This document shows, one piece after another, positions 1 to 14,500 of a DNA stretch of 64,000 nt (its first letter is position 1; each line of letters begins with the position of its first letter). Origin of the DNA: Owenia fusiformis (Eukaryota; Annelida; Polychaeta; Sabellida; Oweniidae). A program made the position numbers and the translations under genes. The DNA is taken from contig CAIIXF020000001.1 of NCBI GenBank assembly GCA_903813345.2, positions 14,219,915-14,283,914 of the forward strand, read 5' to 3'. Under the pieces are notes generated by a model. That model was not told where the DNA came from. It did not search any database and was given only the letters and a program-made list of their open reading frames with translations.

Positions 1-109
1 ATTCACAAATATGGCCTTGAAGGTTTTAAAGAATAAGAGACAAAACACTATATCAACATTTTTGACTACAAATTATAATAATTTAGGCCTTCTGAATAAA
101 CATACATAC

Positions 110-2589
110 CCATCATAAGGTTTGTAGTAGTTTGGATACATTCCTGAAATGCAAAATATTTCTCATTATTTAGTGCATCATTTTTTGACAAACATTTCAA
201 GACCTCTTGCAAAATCTGAAAATATATTTTAATCATTTAAATATTATTTTTCATTTCTTTTGAATTTGTTTTAGACATTTAAAAGAATTTAATTTTGAAT
301 TAAACTTGTTGGGAGTTCTATTTTTCCGATATTTGAATTTTCAGCCATACTAACTACAAGAGATTTGTAGATCTTATAGTGCCACCATATTATTACACCC
401 AATATTGCTATGCAATCCAATGATAAAATTGTTTAGTAATAATTTCCAGTGAACAGGGTAGAGATCAATTGAGTTAAAATGTCAACCTATTTTTTTATTT
501 GCTCTTGAATTTATCTGGACCAATAACTTTAATTATTTTGGACCAAAAAGTCATTAAAATCACTTTTTGAAGTTTTTTGTTAACATTTAGTAAGACCCAA
601 ATGTACATTAGCTAAAGGGGATCAAAAATGTTAGAATCATTTACTATTTATTAGTTAATATATTCTAATATATTGATCACTGAGAATGTTATGCCAAAGG
701 GTATTAAAATACAACTGTTGATTAACTATCCAAAGACCAATAAGTAAATAAGTCTAATTCATTAACAATGAATTAAACCTTGTTGTTTTCATGTTTCGAA
801 AATGTTATGAGATGTTAGATATTAGGAATATTGAGTCTTCAATGATTAAGTTTATTTACTAAAAAGAGAGCTTAGCTTTGTGGTATCCACAGGCTCAACT
901 ATCTCTTGAAGACAGCAGGTAGATAAAGAGCCAAGAGGTACTAGTATTCTGCCCAATGATACACAATATGTCATGCCCAATGATATACACAACCACTTTG
1001 TCCTGAACTTTCCAAAGAAACCCATAGCATTAAACAAGGTGCTTAGATGACAAAATGTCATCATCTGTTGTAAGGATTTGTCACAGACACCGACTGTGAC
1101 CGCCAAACACCATCCAACAAAAAGTTGCAGACTATAGCAATATGTCACCAGTTCTGGTAGTGACATAATAAAAGGGGGTCTGCTAGACCAGTTCCAGTAA
1201 ATAAGAATGGATTTACCTTTTATCTTTACATCTGAGCCTGGCCAGAAGAATGTAGCTGCAGTTTTGTTTTGCTTTTGAAGGGTGTTCCAGATCTAAGAAA
1301 ATAAGCGCTGACAGTAATTCAAAACGTCTGATACAATGATGATTACATTTCAACTTAAAGGATGAGTGTCTATAAACACACATTAGAAATCATGAGAAAA
1401 TATAAAATTCATTTTATGACGTTGAATTCTAAATAAGTGCTAAGCCTACTTGTTCAAGTTCAAGTTAAATCTCAAATTGTTTGAAACGGATTTCTTAGCC
1501 TATTCAAGACCAACGGAAAATGTATTAAAAAATTTTTTTTTTGGATAAAGAATCATTACTTTAGATCAGTGAGAGATAAAGTAATGAAAGCCCATGATAA
1601 AGCTTATCATATCATTGAAAAGAGGATTCCAAATTTTCTAGATTCAATGACTAATTTATCATGACCATAAATGTGTAAATCAATGACTGCATAAATTTCC
1701 ATGATCATAAAATAGGTATATCAACATTTAAAGTTTCATGATGGTTTATTGTGAACTTTAACACTCAAACAAGGATAAAATTGAAAACTGGTAGATATAG
1801 AATTTTCTCTTACTGGTTCTCCCTTCCACCATTCTGGATTTCTTGCCTCTGAGCTGCTTATGCTAAACCTTTTGTTCATTTTCATATCATACATGTTATT
1901 GTCAATGATCCCATGAGATTCTGGATACAAGCCCTAAATAGAACAAGATATAGAGCAGTAGAGCAAAATGTCACAACTCACCATTTGTTACAGACACTGA
2001 ACGCCAAACACCTACCACAATCCACAAAAAAGTTGGAGAATATAAAAATATGTGGCCACTTGTGGTGATGACATAATAAGCTGAATAATATTAGCAGATC
2101 CGCCCTACATTTACCCACTTTGAATAGTCATAAACATAGACCATTTTCCATGTGACATCTATAATTTTCTATGACATGTAATCTTTTAATGCCATTAACA
2201 ATATACAAACCCCAGAAACAATGATCATGTGCATATAGTGAAACCTGTAAAAATGAACACCTCTAGAAGTGGAACACTTTCCAGAGTCCCAAGATCAACT
2301 GACTTAATGATAAATAAACTTCTAAAGTGGAACACCCCCAAGTGGAACACTTTTGAGGAGTACCAAATGTGTACCACTTAGACAGATTTTACTGTGCATC
2401 AATTAATCATAACTTACTGTTACTATAGAATAATGATTTGGAAATGTCTTGGTTGGGTAGACAGCCCGCATATATGGGGCATGGGTCCCGCAGCTTGCTA
2501 GCTTGCCCAAGGTAGGTGTGAAGTTTCTCAACAGATAGTCAGCCCTAAACCCATCAAGACAGACCAAGATAACAGGAGGGAGGGAGAAA
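110..2589 (-). CDS. ENPP-like gene, exons 22-25: start of a second phosphodiesterase module
   Basis: Four exons repeat the structure of exons 5-8 with the same or near-same lengths: 172, 120, 76 and 34 bp against 166, 120, 76 and 34 bp. They encode [16 protein letters not shown] with metal-ligand Asp, [14 protein letters not shown] with the nucleophile Thr, [25 protein letters not shown] and [12 protein letters not shown]. Active-site residues seen so far are intact, so this module also looks catalytically competent. The rest of the module lies beyond the left edge. It could instead be exons of a separate neighbouring paralogue whose 5' exons were missed, but no alternative start or signal anchor was found between 2589 and 14370. 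Confidence 0.85.
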
Positions 2590-5500
2590 CTGAAAGTAGA
2601 GAGATAAGTAAACTTGAAGTTCAATCTAATATCATTAAGCTGCAGTAGAGAAGCTCAATGGGGTATAACACTGTGATTGTAATACTTGAACACTTATGGA
2701 GATTACAAAAATAAAATGTATATAAATTGATTAAATCAAAACATGACAAAAATACAAGATATTCTAAAGGTATTATGACCAGAGAGAAAACAGAAGGCCC
2801 ACTGATGGTCATAATGATGGTTATAGGACCCATATATGCCATTATGACAGTTTAGGCAAGTCTTGCTTCAAGACTGTGGACCTCCCCCTTATCTACTTCA
2901 CCAACACAACTCAACATTTGTGGGAAATGTATAGAAAAATAAAGAAAATTTGTTAAAAATTAACAAGAAAGGTGATTCAGAGAAAATAAAGGACCCACGG
3001 TCCTGTGCTCACACAGTTTGGAACCTTCAGAGGAATGTATATCCTGACTTTCAAACAAAAACGTTGATTTGGATTTGTAGTCTCGAGTTTTGAGAAACTT
3101 AGTTAGCACAGTTGTGTGACCTGGTTTGATGACCTTTGACCTTGAAAATTTTACTTATTCAGAGCTCAGTAAGGTCTTTTGTGATTAAGCTGACCAAAAT
3201 TTACATCCAAAAATCCTAAAACTAATGTCAGATTCGAACTCCTGGCAACTTGTAGATGATTTTTAAAAGAAATTTGGTCAAATTGAAGCAAGTTGAAAAA
3301 TAACTTATTTTTACTTGAACAGAATACACTTTTCGAGATGAAAAATTCAAAATGGCCACCTTAACATTTACCCAGACTGCCTAAAACTAATCAGTTCTAA
3401 ACTTTCCATACAAACATCTCTAAAATTTTAGGATGAATCCATGAAACCTGTAAACAACTCTCAAGAGACACGTTTTAAGGTATTACTTCACAGAGTATCA
3501 GCTTTTTTTCTTCAATTCAGATTTTCCTGAAAAAAATCCTAGTAAAAGATATACTGATGTATTACAAAATATGTGAAAATTGGAAAGATTGACTTCTTAG
3601 TTATTTCTAAAAAAATGTTTTAATTTAACATTGATCTCAATGATAAATTCTTTTTTATTTTTTAAAATAAGCCTTCACAGACACGATTTTAGGACGAAAA
3701 ATCCAAAATGGCCACCTTAATATTTACCAAGAATGCCGAAAAACTAATTCAGTTCTAAACTTTCATAGGTAGAAACATCCCTGAGAATTTCAAATGAATC
3801 CCTTAAACGGTTTGGCTGGAAACCTGTAGACAAGCCTTGACAGACAAGATTTTAGGATGGAAAATCCAAAATGGCCGCCTTAACATTTACGCAGAATGCC
3901 GAAAAACTAATCAGTGCTAAACTTTCATAGGTAGAAACATCCCTGAGAATTTCAAATGAATCCCTCAAACGGTTTGGCTGGAAACCTGTAGACAAGCCTT
4001 GACAGACAAGATTTTAGGACGGAAAATCCAAAATGGCTGCCTTAACATTTACAAAGAATGCCGAAAAACTAATCAGTTCTAAACTTCCATAGGTAGAAAC
4101 ATCCCTGAGAATTTTAAATGAATCCCTCAAACGGTTTGGCTGGAAACCTGTAGACAAGCCTTGACAGACAAGATTTTAGGACGGAAAATCCAAAATGGCC
4201 GCCTTAACATTTACCCAGATGCCGAAAAACTAATCAGTTCTAAACTTTCATAGGTAGAAACATCCCTGAGAATTTCAAATGAATCCCTCAAACGGTTTGG
4301 CTGGAAAACTGTAGACAAGATTATTCGGGACGCCCGCCCGCCCAACCAATTACAATATAGCACCTTAGGGTGCGATAAAAATTTGATGCTGACATATATT
4401 GAGCATGCTTAAATGCTTAAATCTAGTAATGATGTAATTCATTGCAAGAAATGATCAAGTATAAGGCAAACTTTGAGAAACTTGTCAATCACAAAACCTG
4501 CCATTGACTTTATTCATGAGAACGTTTCCTGAAAATGACTTTTAAGTCCTACTTTTTGTCAAATTTTATAGAGTAAACACCAAAAACTGTAATTCCAAGA
4601 GCTTTGAAATCTTCAGAGGACATAAGTTGCATATACAGCAACTACTACAAATTATTTGAAAGTTCTACATCAACAAAGTGTCTAGTATTTACAGAAAATT
4701 TGACTTTTTGACGTCAAAATCAGCAATTTTTCCTTGCAGATAAAGACCGAAAAGAGGGATTTGAATTTAGCACATTTTTGTCTAAATCTTAGGCACACTT
4801 CTGACTTTTGCCTGATCTATGCAATTGAATAGAGAAAAATAGTGTGTTTTACAGTGTTACGTGTTGTAGTTGATGATCTAACAACTTCTGTTTCTAAAAA
4901 AGTAAAAAATTCAAATATTTGAAAATTGTAAGAGGAACAACTTATTTTTCAGTCATGTTTTTCCAAAAATGTAGATAGTAATGTAAATAGTTTTTCAAGT
5001 CATAAATAACAATTAATACATGAATGATTAAACTATATTTTCAGCCTTTACATTGGACCTTTAAGACCACTTAACAAAAGCTTCTATTCAAAGTTTTTTA
5101 TTTATTTCAAATTAGTCTGACATTTAAAAAGCAAGCTGTGTTAGGGGGATGTCTGAGGGTCAAAGTATGGTAGTTACAAACGTCATTGATCTAACATTGC
5201 TACGCTGCATGCTTTTTAGATTTGTCACGTAATCAAGCTTAATAAACCAACAGCAAACATGCCAAACAATATATAATATAGAAGAAACATATAGGAACAT
5301 TTGAACACCATTTTTTAAAGTTACGCATTTTCCCCCAATGACTACTAGGTATTACAGAAAGAGGGTATTAACCCTAATTGTTGTACTGTTTTTTAGTTAC
5401 GTAGTTGTATATAAATTTACAGCTTATAATAAGAAAGAAGACACTGATCCAACCAATAAGAGTCTTAGGGCAGAGGAAATTCAGGAACTGTACAGGAAAG

Positions 5501-8500
5501 ATGATGATTCTATCACAGAGATTGAAACTACGATGCATGAAAAAGAAAATGTGAGCGAAGAGCAAACATTCAAATACCAAGATATTGAAGCAACTGATGC
5601 GAGTCTTAGTGCAGAGGAAATTCAAAAACTGTACACCAAGGAGGATTCCATGACAGCGATTGAAACACAGGTGCAAAAAGAAAGAAATATGACTGAAGAA
5701 CAACTAATCGGTGTAACAAAACGCAGACTTGCTGATGTGATCCTCATCGGAATGTTTAAAGGAGGAACTGGGACAATAACAGTATGGCTTTCACACTATC
5801 ATCCACAGGTTGTGCATCTTCATATGAATGAGTACTATGCTAATAACTACATTGTTGGGCCTGAACAACACATGGCCACAATACCCAATGTCTCAGATGA
5901 CAAAATCATTTATGAACGATGCACAGTCTGTTATACACGCCAAGAGTCAAGAGAAAGGATTCTGGCTGCATATCCACAAAAGAATGTGAAACTTTTGGTC
6001 ATGGTCCGTGATCCACTAGAGCGACTAATATCTATTTATGTGCAGACAATACAAATGAAAGAACAAAAAAATGAGACTTTTGAAGAGTATGTATTCCATG
6101 CTAATGGGACATTGCGTACTGAAGAAAATTATTTTCAACATTGTTTTTATGTGAAATATTTCGCAAAATGGCTAATGCTATTCCCAAGAGAAAACATACA
6201 TTTAGTAGACGCAGATATGTTTATCAAAAAACCATGGATAGAACTAGAAAAAATTGAAAAATTTCTTAAAATTGAGCAATTTTTCACAGAGAAGCGGTTT
6301 CAGCCCAACCCAGATAAGCCGAAGTTCCATTGCTTATTACTTGAGTATAGGAAAACAGGATTGCATTGTATGGGGCATACAAAGGGAAGATTCCATCCTA
6401 CCATTTCTGATGAGACATTGCAAAGGCTGAGGAAACATTTAAAACCATATAATGAACAATTTTTTACCTTAACGGGTCAAAGGTTTTCGTGGTATGAACA
6501 CTATGATTAATGACTATAAATTCAGTTTAAGAAACCTCCTAGCATAATGTTTTCAATGCCTAAATTGTTAGGCCAATGAAACATTGACTAGCAATTTACA
6601 TTTTACAAGTAATGGACGACACAACAGACATGTAATTTTGATGATGTTACACACAACAATGTCATTAATTATTAAATCATCTGGAAAAACAGGCATTGCA
6701 AATTGCCTTTGACTAGTCATTTTTTTGTGTTACATGGGCCTACAGATGTGTCACACTTTTGGTTATAGGGTATATCATGAAAAATCAAAATTATAGACAT
6801 ATAAGGATATCATTGTAAGAAGCTGCGACAATTCACGATTAATTTTAGGACGAGGACTTGATTTATGAACTCCTTTAGCGAGTTCCTTTATTTTTACTTC
6901 AGCTTTGATCATTTTCTTGTTATTTTCTAATTATATTGCCCCATTATGTTTATTTTAAGGTATTAAAGGTTATAGATGGTTTTGAATATAATGAACAGTT
7001 TAATTGTAATAAAATGAAAGTATTTCAAGAATATTTTGTTTTTTCTTATTAAAAATAATTGTGTAACCTGATTATTTATTTATTCACGAAGCTGTATACT
7101 AAATATTGATTCCTCCAAAATAAAAATAAAACAAGGTAATATGACCTGGGACAAATGGTTTAATTTACCAGCCTGGACCAACATAAAAAGAATACAATTA
7201 CAAGCACAGGATCAGACCTACATGTATGGCAATTTTCATATATCCACAAATTATGGCAAAGAGATTGATACTTTGTATTACATAGATGCAGACAGATGAA
7301 GGGGTTATTCCACAGACTAATGTTTATTATCCTACCCCCTAAGTATGGAATTTATATTGTATCAAAATTGGACAATACACGATCCATGTTAAAAGTCAAA
7401 CTATATGATTCGAAACTAACATCATAATATGGGAAATAGACATCATCATCTGGGAAACTTGCATCATGGTATGCAATTTTCAATCTATGTTATACCAACA
7501 GTTAATTTTCTTACATAACTTATTTTCATTCACACATGCATTGGTTCTATCAAGTGTCACACAACCTCGAATCACTTTGCAAAAATCCAAAGCAATGATG
7601 AAATGTCACACAGATTGTGTATACATTATACCTTCTAACAGCAAACTAATTTTCTAGGAAATCTTACAGAATGGACGTAATATCATAAACTAATATACCA
7701 AATCAACAAAGTAAAGATCAAATTCTGTGATCAAATAGCACATCATGTAATCAAATGCTACACCCTGTTATCAAATACCACATAGTGTTCATCAAATAGC
7801 ACCCATATCATCAATTGGTCTACACCCTGTTATGAAATACCACATCCTCTTCATCAAATAGCACATCATGTAATCAAATGCTACACCCTGTTATCAAATA
7901 CCACATCCTCTTCATCAAATAGCACATTATGTCATCAAATGCTACACCCCGTTATCAAATACCACATCCTCTTCATCAAATACCACATTATGTCTTGAAA
8001 TTCCTCTTCTGTCATCAAACCACATACCATCATCAAATATTACATCATATCATTAAATACCATATCCTTTCATACCACATACTCTCATCAAATATCATAC
8101 TACATTCTTCCATCAATTACTACATCATGTCATCAAGCACCACATCCTGTAATCAAATACCACGCCATTTTATCAAATACCATGCCACATCATCAATAAC
8201 CAAGCCATTTCATCAAATATCACAGCATGTCACATCAAGCACAACATTCTGCCATCAAACAACACATCTTGTTATCAAATACAACATCATTGAATCAAAT
8301 GACTAATGCTTAAAGATAATTTGGATGGTTTACTTCTAATATTGTTTAAATAACCTGACAAATTAGGAGGACTGAATTAAGAAATATACACCAAAGAGCA
8401 GGTGTTATATCGACTAATTCAAACAGCAGGGCAAGGCACAAACATTTTCTGTAACCCGAACGACCGAGGGAGTGAGGGGTTCTGAAGCTTTTGTGCCTAG

Positions 8501-11500
8501 CCCTAAGGTATGATTCATTGATATAACACCTGCTCTGAGATCTACTATTATGATTCGAACATGAATACTCGCCAAAAGTTTCGAATATTCATTATGGCCC
8601 GCAATTACTACAGCCGCCGTTATGACAAAAACATACTGGGTGACATATGGACTTTGTTCACAGTTTATAGAAGGCGTGAATATAGTCATGTTCGAATGAA
8701 AATTATAGGAACAGGTCAACTTGACAAAGATTTGTAATTACATGCAATTGTCATGATAACATTTAAAAAATAATAAATTCAGATAACAGCATAGCTAACA
8801 ATCTGGCCTCTTTGAACCTTCCTCCAACATTACCCTTTGTGTTTTACTCCAATAAACCAATCATTCAATTGCAATCAATGTGGAAATGTATAATTTCAAA
8901 ATAGCTAACCTTATATAAGTAAAACGAAGAAACATGCGTTTCAACACCAGGCATTATAGAATGAAGGTATTAATCCTTACTATTATTGTGTTTTTGAGTT
9001 ATATTATTGTATACAAAAGCACTACTTCCAAAATAATCAACAATCTGAGGGAAGACATTGATGCTAATCTTGATGCAGGGGAAATTCAGGAACTTTACAC
9101 AAAGAATTATTCCATGCTAGAGATTGAATCCCGGGTGAAGGAAGAAAGAACTGAAATTGAGGAACAGCTATCTGGCATAACAAAACACAGGCTCTCTGAT
9201 GTTATCCTCATCGGGATGTTCAAAGGTGGCACTGGTACCATGACCTCTTTTCTTACTCATCATCCACAGGTGGTGGAAGTTACTTTAGCTGAGTTCTATA
9301 GCACTTACTATAAATTAGGACATATAGAACACATGGCCCACATGCCCAATGTCTCAATAGACAATGTCATTTATGAACGATGCACACTTTGTTATACAAG
9401 CCAAGATGCAAGAGAGAGGATTCTGGCCGCATATCCAGAAAAGAATGTGAAATTTTTGATCATGGTTCGTGATCCTATAGAGCGACTTATATCTGGTTAT
9501 GTGCAGAATCAATATTATGGACAAAGAAAAATGTCATTTAAAGAGTATATATTCCACATTAACAATAAAACTTTAAGAACAGGAAAAGAGTATTTTGAAA
9601 AAAGTTTTTATGTTAGCCACCTCGCACGATGGCTAATGTTATTCCCTAAAGAAAATATACATTTGGTTGATGCAGGCATTTTCATAGAAACACCATGGAT
9701 AGAACTTGAAAAAATAGAACAATTCCTTAAAATTGAACATTTTTTCTCAGAGGATAAATTTCCAGTCAATCCAGAAAAGCCCAACTTCCATTGCCTCATT
9801 AAAGAGTATCACACAGGGATGCGGTGTATGGGACGCACAAAGGGTAGATCCCATCCTGAAATTTCTATTGAGACAATGGAGACACTAAAGAAATATTTCA
9901 AGCCGTATAATGAACAATTTTTTACATTGGCAGATCAAAGGTTTTCATGGGAGGAAAATTATGAATAAAAGGAGGTAAACAGTATCAAAATGATTCTTTT
10001 TTACCATTTCTCCGAACCAATTATTTTCTCATTTAAATAACACAAAATTGATATTTGACATATAACAGATATATAACAAAGGGTGCAACATAAAAGGCGT
10101 AATAATTAAGTATGACATATAGAGGTTCAGAGGTGGCAGACATAAACTGCGCATTATATTGTGAATATATCATGAATTTCTAATCTACACATCTCTTATA
10201 TTTATTATGTCACGTCACCCTAACTCTATTGAAGTGCATGCCCCAATCAACAAATTAATTTCATTCAATGATGATTTTGAAAAATTAGATTGATACCTCT
10301 ATTACATGATTTCAAAAGATGTTATCACATTTTATCTTTTACCTTTCACCTTGATAAAATTGAAGCATAATTTAATAATCAATGTATTTTAAACTGTACT
10401 GGCTATTTTGAATGTGTTTTAAAGAGCCAAAATTATCTTATGATCTCTTTAATTAAGGATTCTTTTTAATTAAGGAAAACTGACAAAAGCACCAATGTGT
10501 TCAGGTTTGGCAGTACCCTGCGTGCAGAGTCTAGTTAAACTACACTCTGCCTAGTAGAGACCATATTACAGTTTAGTAGCCCCGCCCTCATATATTTTAT
10601 GAAAAATAAAATATTAGACATTATCTTAATCTGAAACGTGGTACCACTGTGACCACACCAAGCACTTGAATTAAGGGGGAATCTCCTGCACTGTCAATAT
10701 AAAAAACAATATGCCAGTTGACATTTGAATCTCTATGTCACCAATCTTGACATTCAATATCTTTGAGCTGATAACATGGAGTTGGAAATACCATCAAGTA
10801 ATATACACTGTAATCCAAGAGTCGTGCTATTAGGTAGCGATCTGAGGCACTTGGATCAGGGTGTTGTCGGGACAATTTCTCTTGTGACTTAGGTTATGTA
10901 TTTAGGTCTATCTCAACAGATTTTTCTGGTCTTATGCGCCGCAAATGGTGCGAAAGATGTTAAAATTGCATTTTCGACCCTAAAATTCAGATTTCTTGGG
11001 GGTACATTATTATCTAGCTATAAAACAAAAACTAAACAACCAATGCTTCTTTCTTTTGGTGTTTCTGTTAAGAGTAATCATACTTACAATGCATATGTAA
11101 AAAAATTGAAGAATTTTAACTTTATTTAAAAACAGCAACATTTTTTCACCCTAAAATCATAGAATTTAGGGGGTTGAGAGACACTGATTGGTATTGATTT
11201 TTTAACTTCTCAATCAATCTCAGTTTAATATTAATGGAACACCCCTAAAAGTAGCACCAACATGTCCCCAACACATTACCATAAAGAAAAAACTCAAACT
11301 CTAACATGTTTTTTTGCCTATAGGGGTCAATTTACCTCTCCCTTCTTTCCCTTTTTAGATGGGCGTGGCCATATTGGCATGTTCATCTAAAAATAAATAC
11401 TTCATGTTCATATCCATCCTCTGATCACAGGGCTTCAAAATCCAGAACATATTCTTTCTTTTTACCCCCAGCAATAAGCAGTTACCATTTCCCCGATTAA

Positions 11501-14500
11501 GAACTCGCAATCTGATTGGCTGTCGCAACACTGTGACAGAAATCATGTATAAGTCATTTTATCAGAGCAGCATAGTATCAGTCTAAAGCGAATATTGGAA
11601 TATCCCCGAGTCCAATACCCTGGGCTCTTGGAACACCTGATGGGCACTTGGTTAAAACAGAAAAGTCAAAATTATTACATGAGCTGGAAACATATAATAT
11701 TACATGGACCCAAACCAGAAAAAACAATTATAGTCTATGATGGCAATGCATTGTTCCATATACTTCCTGAGCAACCCAAAACATTTGGATTATTGGCAGA
11801 GAGGATCCTTCAGATGCTTCCTATAAGAAAGATTCAATTAAAGAACCAGAAAGAATACGCAGGCGTGTCTCCAAAAAGCTAATAATAAAAGGACCTAATA
11901 CCAGGATTCCTAACAATTGGAAGGAATTCCTTTTAAATGATGAGAATGAAATGCAGCTGAGTCAGTTGATCCTTGAAGAATGGAAAAAGATAAAAATGCT
12001 CCTAAACTCAAAGAAAGACAGATTCATGTGGTGAGATCTGTACAGTGCACCAGTGATAGAACTACTGTTACACATAGAGTTGAACCTAGTCTGAAATCTT
12101 CCCACAAAGAGGCAGATATAAACATTATACTCCATGCAATTAACATGAAATGAACCTGAAAATACAGAAAAAAACTATAGTTAGGAGATCCCCAGGTAGC
12201 GATGTTTTTGTACTTCTTGTGCACTTTCCAATCTTATTCAAACTCCATTAATTTTCGACACTGGTAGTGCAGACCACATATGACTCATTAAAGGTGCAAC
12301 AATTAGTGCAGGGGGGGGGGGGGCATTCAACAATCATCGACCAGTGTCAAAATATATTTAAGTTTGGATATTTCATCAAGACTAACATATATTTTTATTA
12401 TCTACAAAGAAACCCCCTGGATGAACATAATTCCAGCTGATATTCCTCTTGAAACGTGGTGAATCTTAAAAATCAAATATAGAAGCTTTGAACTGAATTT
12501 ACACTTCTAAATTGAGAGTTTATCCATACATTTTCAGAAAATAGGTATGTCAAAGAAGATGTTAAGCCAAATATTGACCTGATAGCTCAGAAAAAAGAAA
12601 GAAATTCAAATTTTCTCTCTACAGTCCTTGTTGCCCCTTTAATGTAAAGGAAGTAGGAAATGCGCTCAGTTCAGACATTTGTAAATTTGTAATGCTTTAC
12701 CAGCCTTCCATTCATTCACTGGATGTGATTCCTTCAATGCCTTTGTGAGAAGGGGGAAACTGTCCCCCCCCCCTAAAATTACTTATGATATCTGTACAAT
12801 TTCAAAAAGGTTTCAGCACCATTGGAGGGGTCATTAGTGATCAAACTGCTAAATGTGCTGAGAAGTTTACTTGCCAGATGTATCGAAACAAAAAGTGTTC
12901 AAATATAATTAAGCTGAGATATACCTTATCCAAGACCAAAATCTGCTCCAAGTGTGATAACAAGCTATGAAGGCACTGACATAAGCCTCCTACCCCCATG
13001 TAAAGATTCATTACAGAAAAGATTCATTCATCTGGCAAGGGCCAGTTATCAAGCACACATATGGAATCTTGCCCACATCCCCTACCCATCAATTCCCTCC
13101 CCTGTGTCACATGGATGGAGGATGAAAGATGGCCATTTTGATTTCAATGGGTGTCAAATCCAGATAAAATTCTACTACAGGACCTGGTAGATGTTATCGT
13201 ATAAGATGATACTTTAGAAGATCAAAATGAAGGTTTATGAAATACAAAGCTTTGTGGATCAAATATATTCTGGTGAATAAAAACTACATTTGTGATGACA
13301 GAAATTCATACAATGAGTAAAATCAATATTATGACTGAGTTGTGAACTGTGTATTAGATAATATTCAACTTCAGATTTTTAATATTCTTATATCTCGAGC
13401 CTACATAGAATAAATATTGTATTATAAATAATTCACAGGTATGTACTATATGTATACACCTAAGTGAAAATATCTTATGGTAATATATTTGATAAAATAC
13501 ATGATATGTACATGTATTCATTTAATGTGACATCATGCTACTGTTTAAATCCACGTGTATTAATGGCCACACCCCTTTTATAAGGGAAAGAGGGGAGAGG
13601 TAAATTGACTCTAATAGATAAAAACATCAGAGTTTGAGTTTTTTCTTTATGGGTAATATGCTGGGGACATGTTGGTGCTATTTTCAGGAAAGTTTCATTT
13701 ATATTAAACAAAGATTGATTGAGAAATTAAAATATCAATTCTGATTAGTGTCTCTCGACCCCCCTAAATTCGATTATTTTAGGATGAAAAAATGTTGTTG
13801 TTTTTAAATTAAGTTAAAATTCTTCAAATTTTTTACATACGCATCTTAAATATAATTACTCTTAACAGAAACACTAAAAGAAAGAAGCATTGGTTGTTTA
13901 GTTTTTGTTTTATAGCTAAATAATAATGTACCCCCAAGAAATCTGAATTTTAGGGTCGAAAATGCAATTTTAACATCTTTCGCACCATTTGCGGCGCATA
14001 AGACCAGTAAAATCTGTTGAGATAGACCTAAATACATAACCTAAGTCACAAGAGAAATTGTCCCGACAACACCCTGATCGAAGTGCCTCAGATCGCTACC
14101 TATATGTGGTTGATAACCCATATTATCACTGCATAAGAGATAATATGCAGATTTTACTTGCTACCATGTCCCAATTATCAACCACACCTTTTAACAAAGC
14201 ATTAACATGTAAAATGTCACTACCTGCCATTTGTTACAGATGCTGAACTCAGAACGCCAGACACCAACCATCGTCATAAAAAAGGTGGAGACTATAACAA
14301 TGTGTTACCACTTGTGGTGTTTACATAAAAATATAAAATAATATTACTTTTTATGTCTATTTTACTTACCCTGCGGGGCATTTCATTTCCTCCATACAGG
14401 GTTCCTCCACCCAACTGTCCCTGCTCCACAGGTGACCCGGTAGGAACGTTCTGATTTTAACAGCATCTTCAAATGATGTGTTTACGAAAAATTCAAACCC

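Larger units (their letters stand above)
10831..14102. mobile_element. 3.27-kb inverted-repeat element with 3-bp target duplication, Academ-like candidate
   Basis: The two ends are inverted copies about 540 bp long (10831-11371 and 13563-14102), starting TAGGTAGCGATCTGAGGCAC and ending in its complement. The flanking bases are TAT on both sides (10828-10830 and 14103-14105), consistent with a 3-bp target-site duplication. Between the ends lies the broken FEN/PIN-like gene at 11597-13190, plus a later insertion at about 12290-12475. Known Academ DNA transposons have 3-bp duplications and an XPG-type nuclease domain, so this is a plausible decayed relative; that assignment is inference. The element sits in the ENPP intron between modules. 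Confidence 0.7.

Noticed and set aside
150-230. Extra ENPP exon near the left edge
   Set aside because: A short open stretch exists, but module 1 has no matching exon at this place and the 34-bp exon 110-143 already joins in phase.
7929-8306. Plus-strand 125-codon frame
   Set aside because: Reads through a His/Tyr-rich minisatellite; no domain and unit-periodic composition.
10896-11129. 77-codon frame and its mirror at 13846-14037
   Set aside because: Both lie in the inverted ends of the 3.27-kb element; similarity to each other reflects the repeat, not selection for protein.
12785-13190. Two short frames considered as a zinc-finger gene
   Set aside because: They are out-of-frame pieces of the decayed FEN/PIN-like gene with stops between them.
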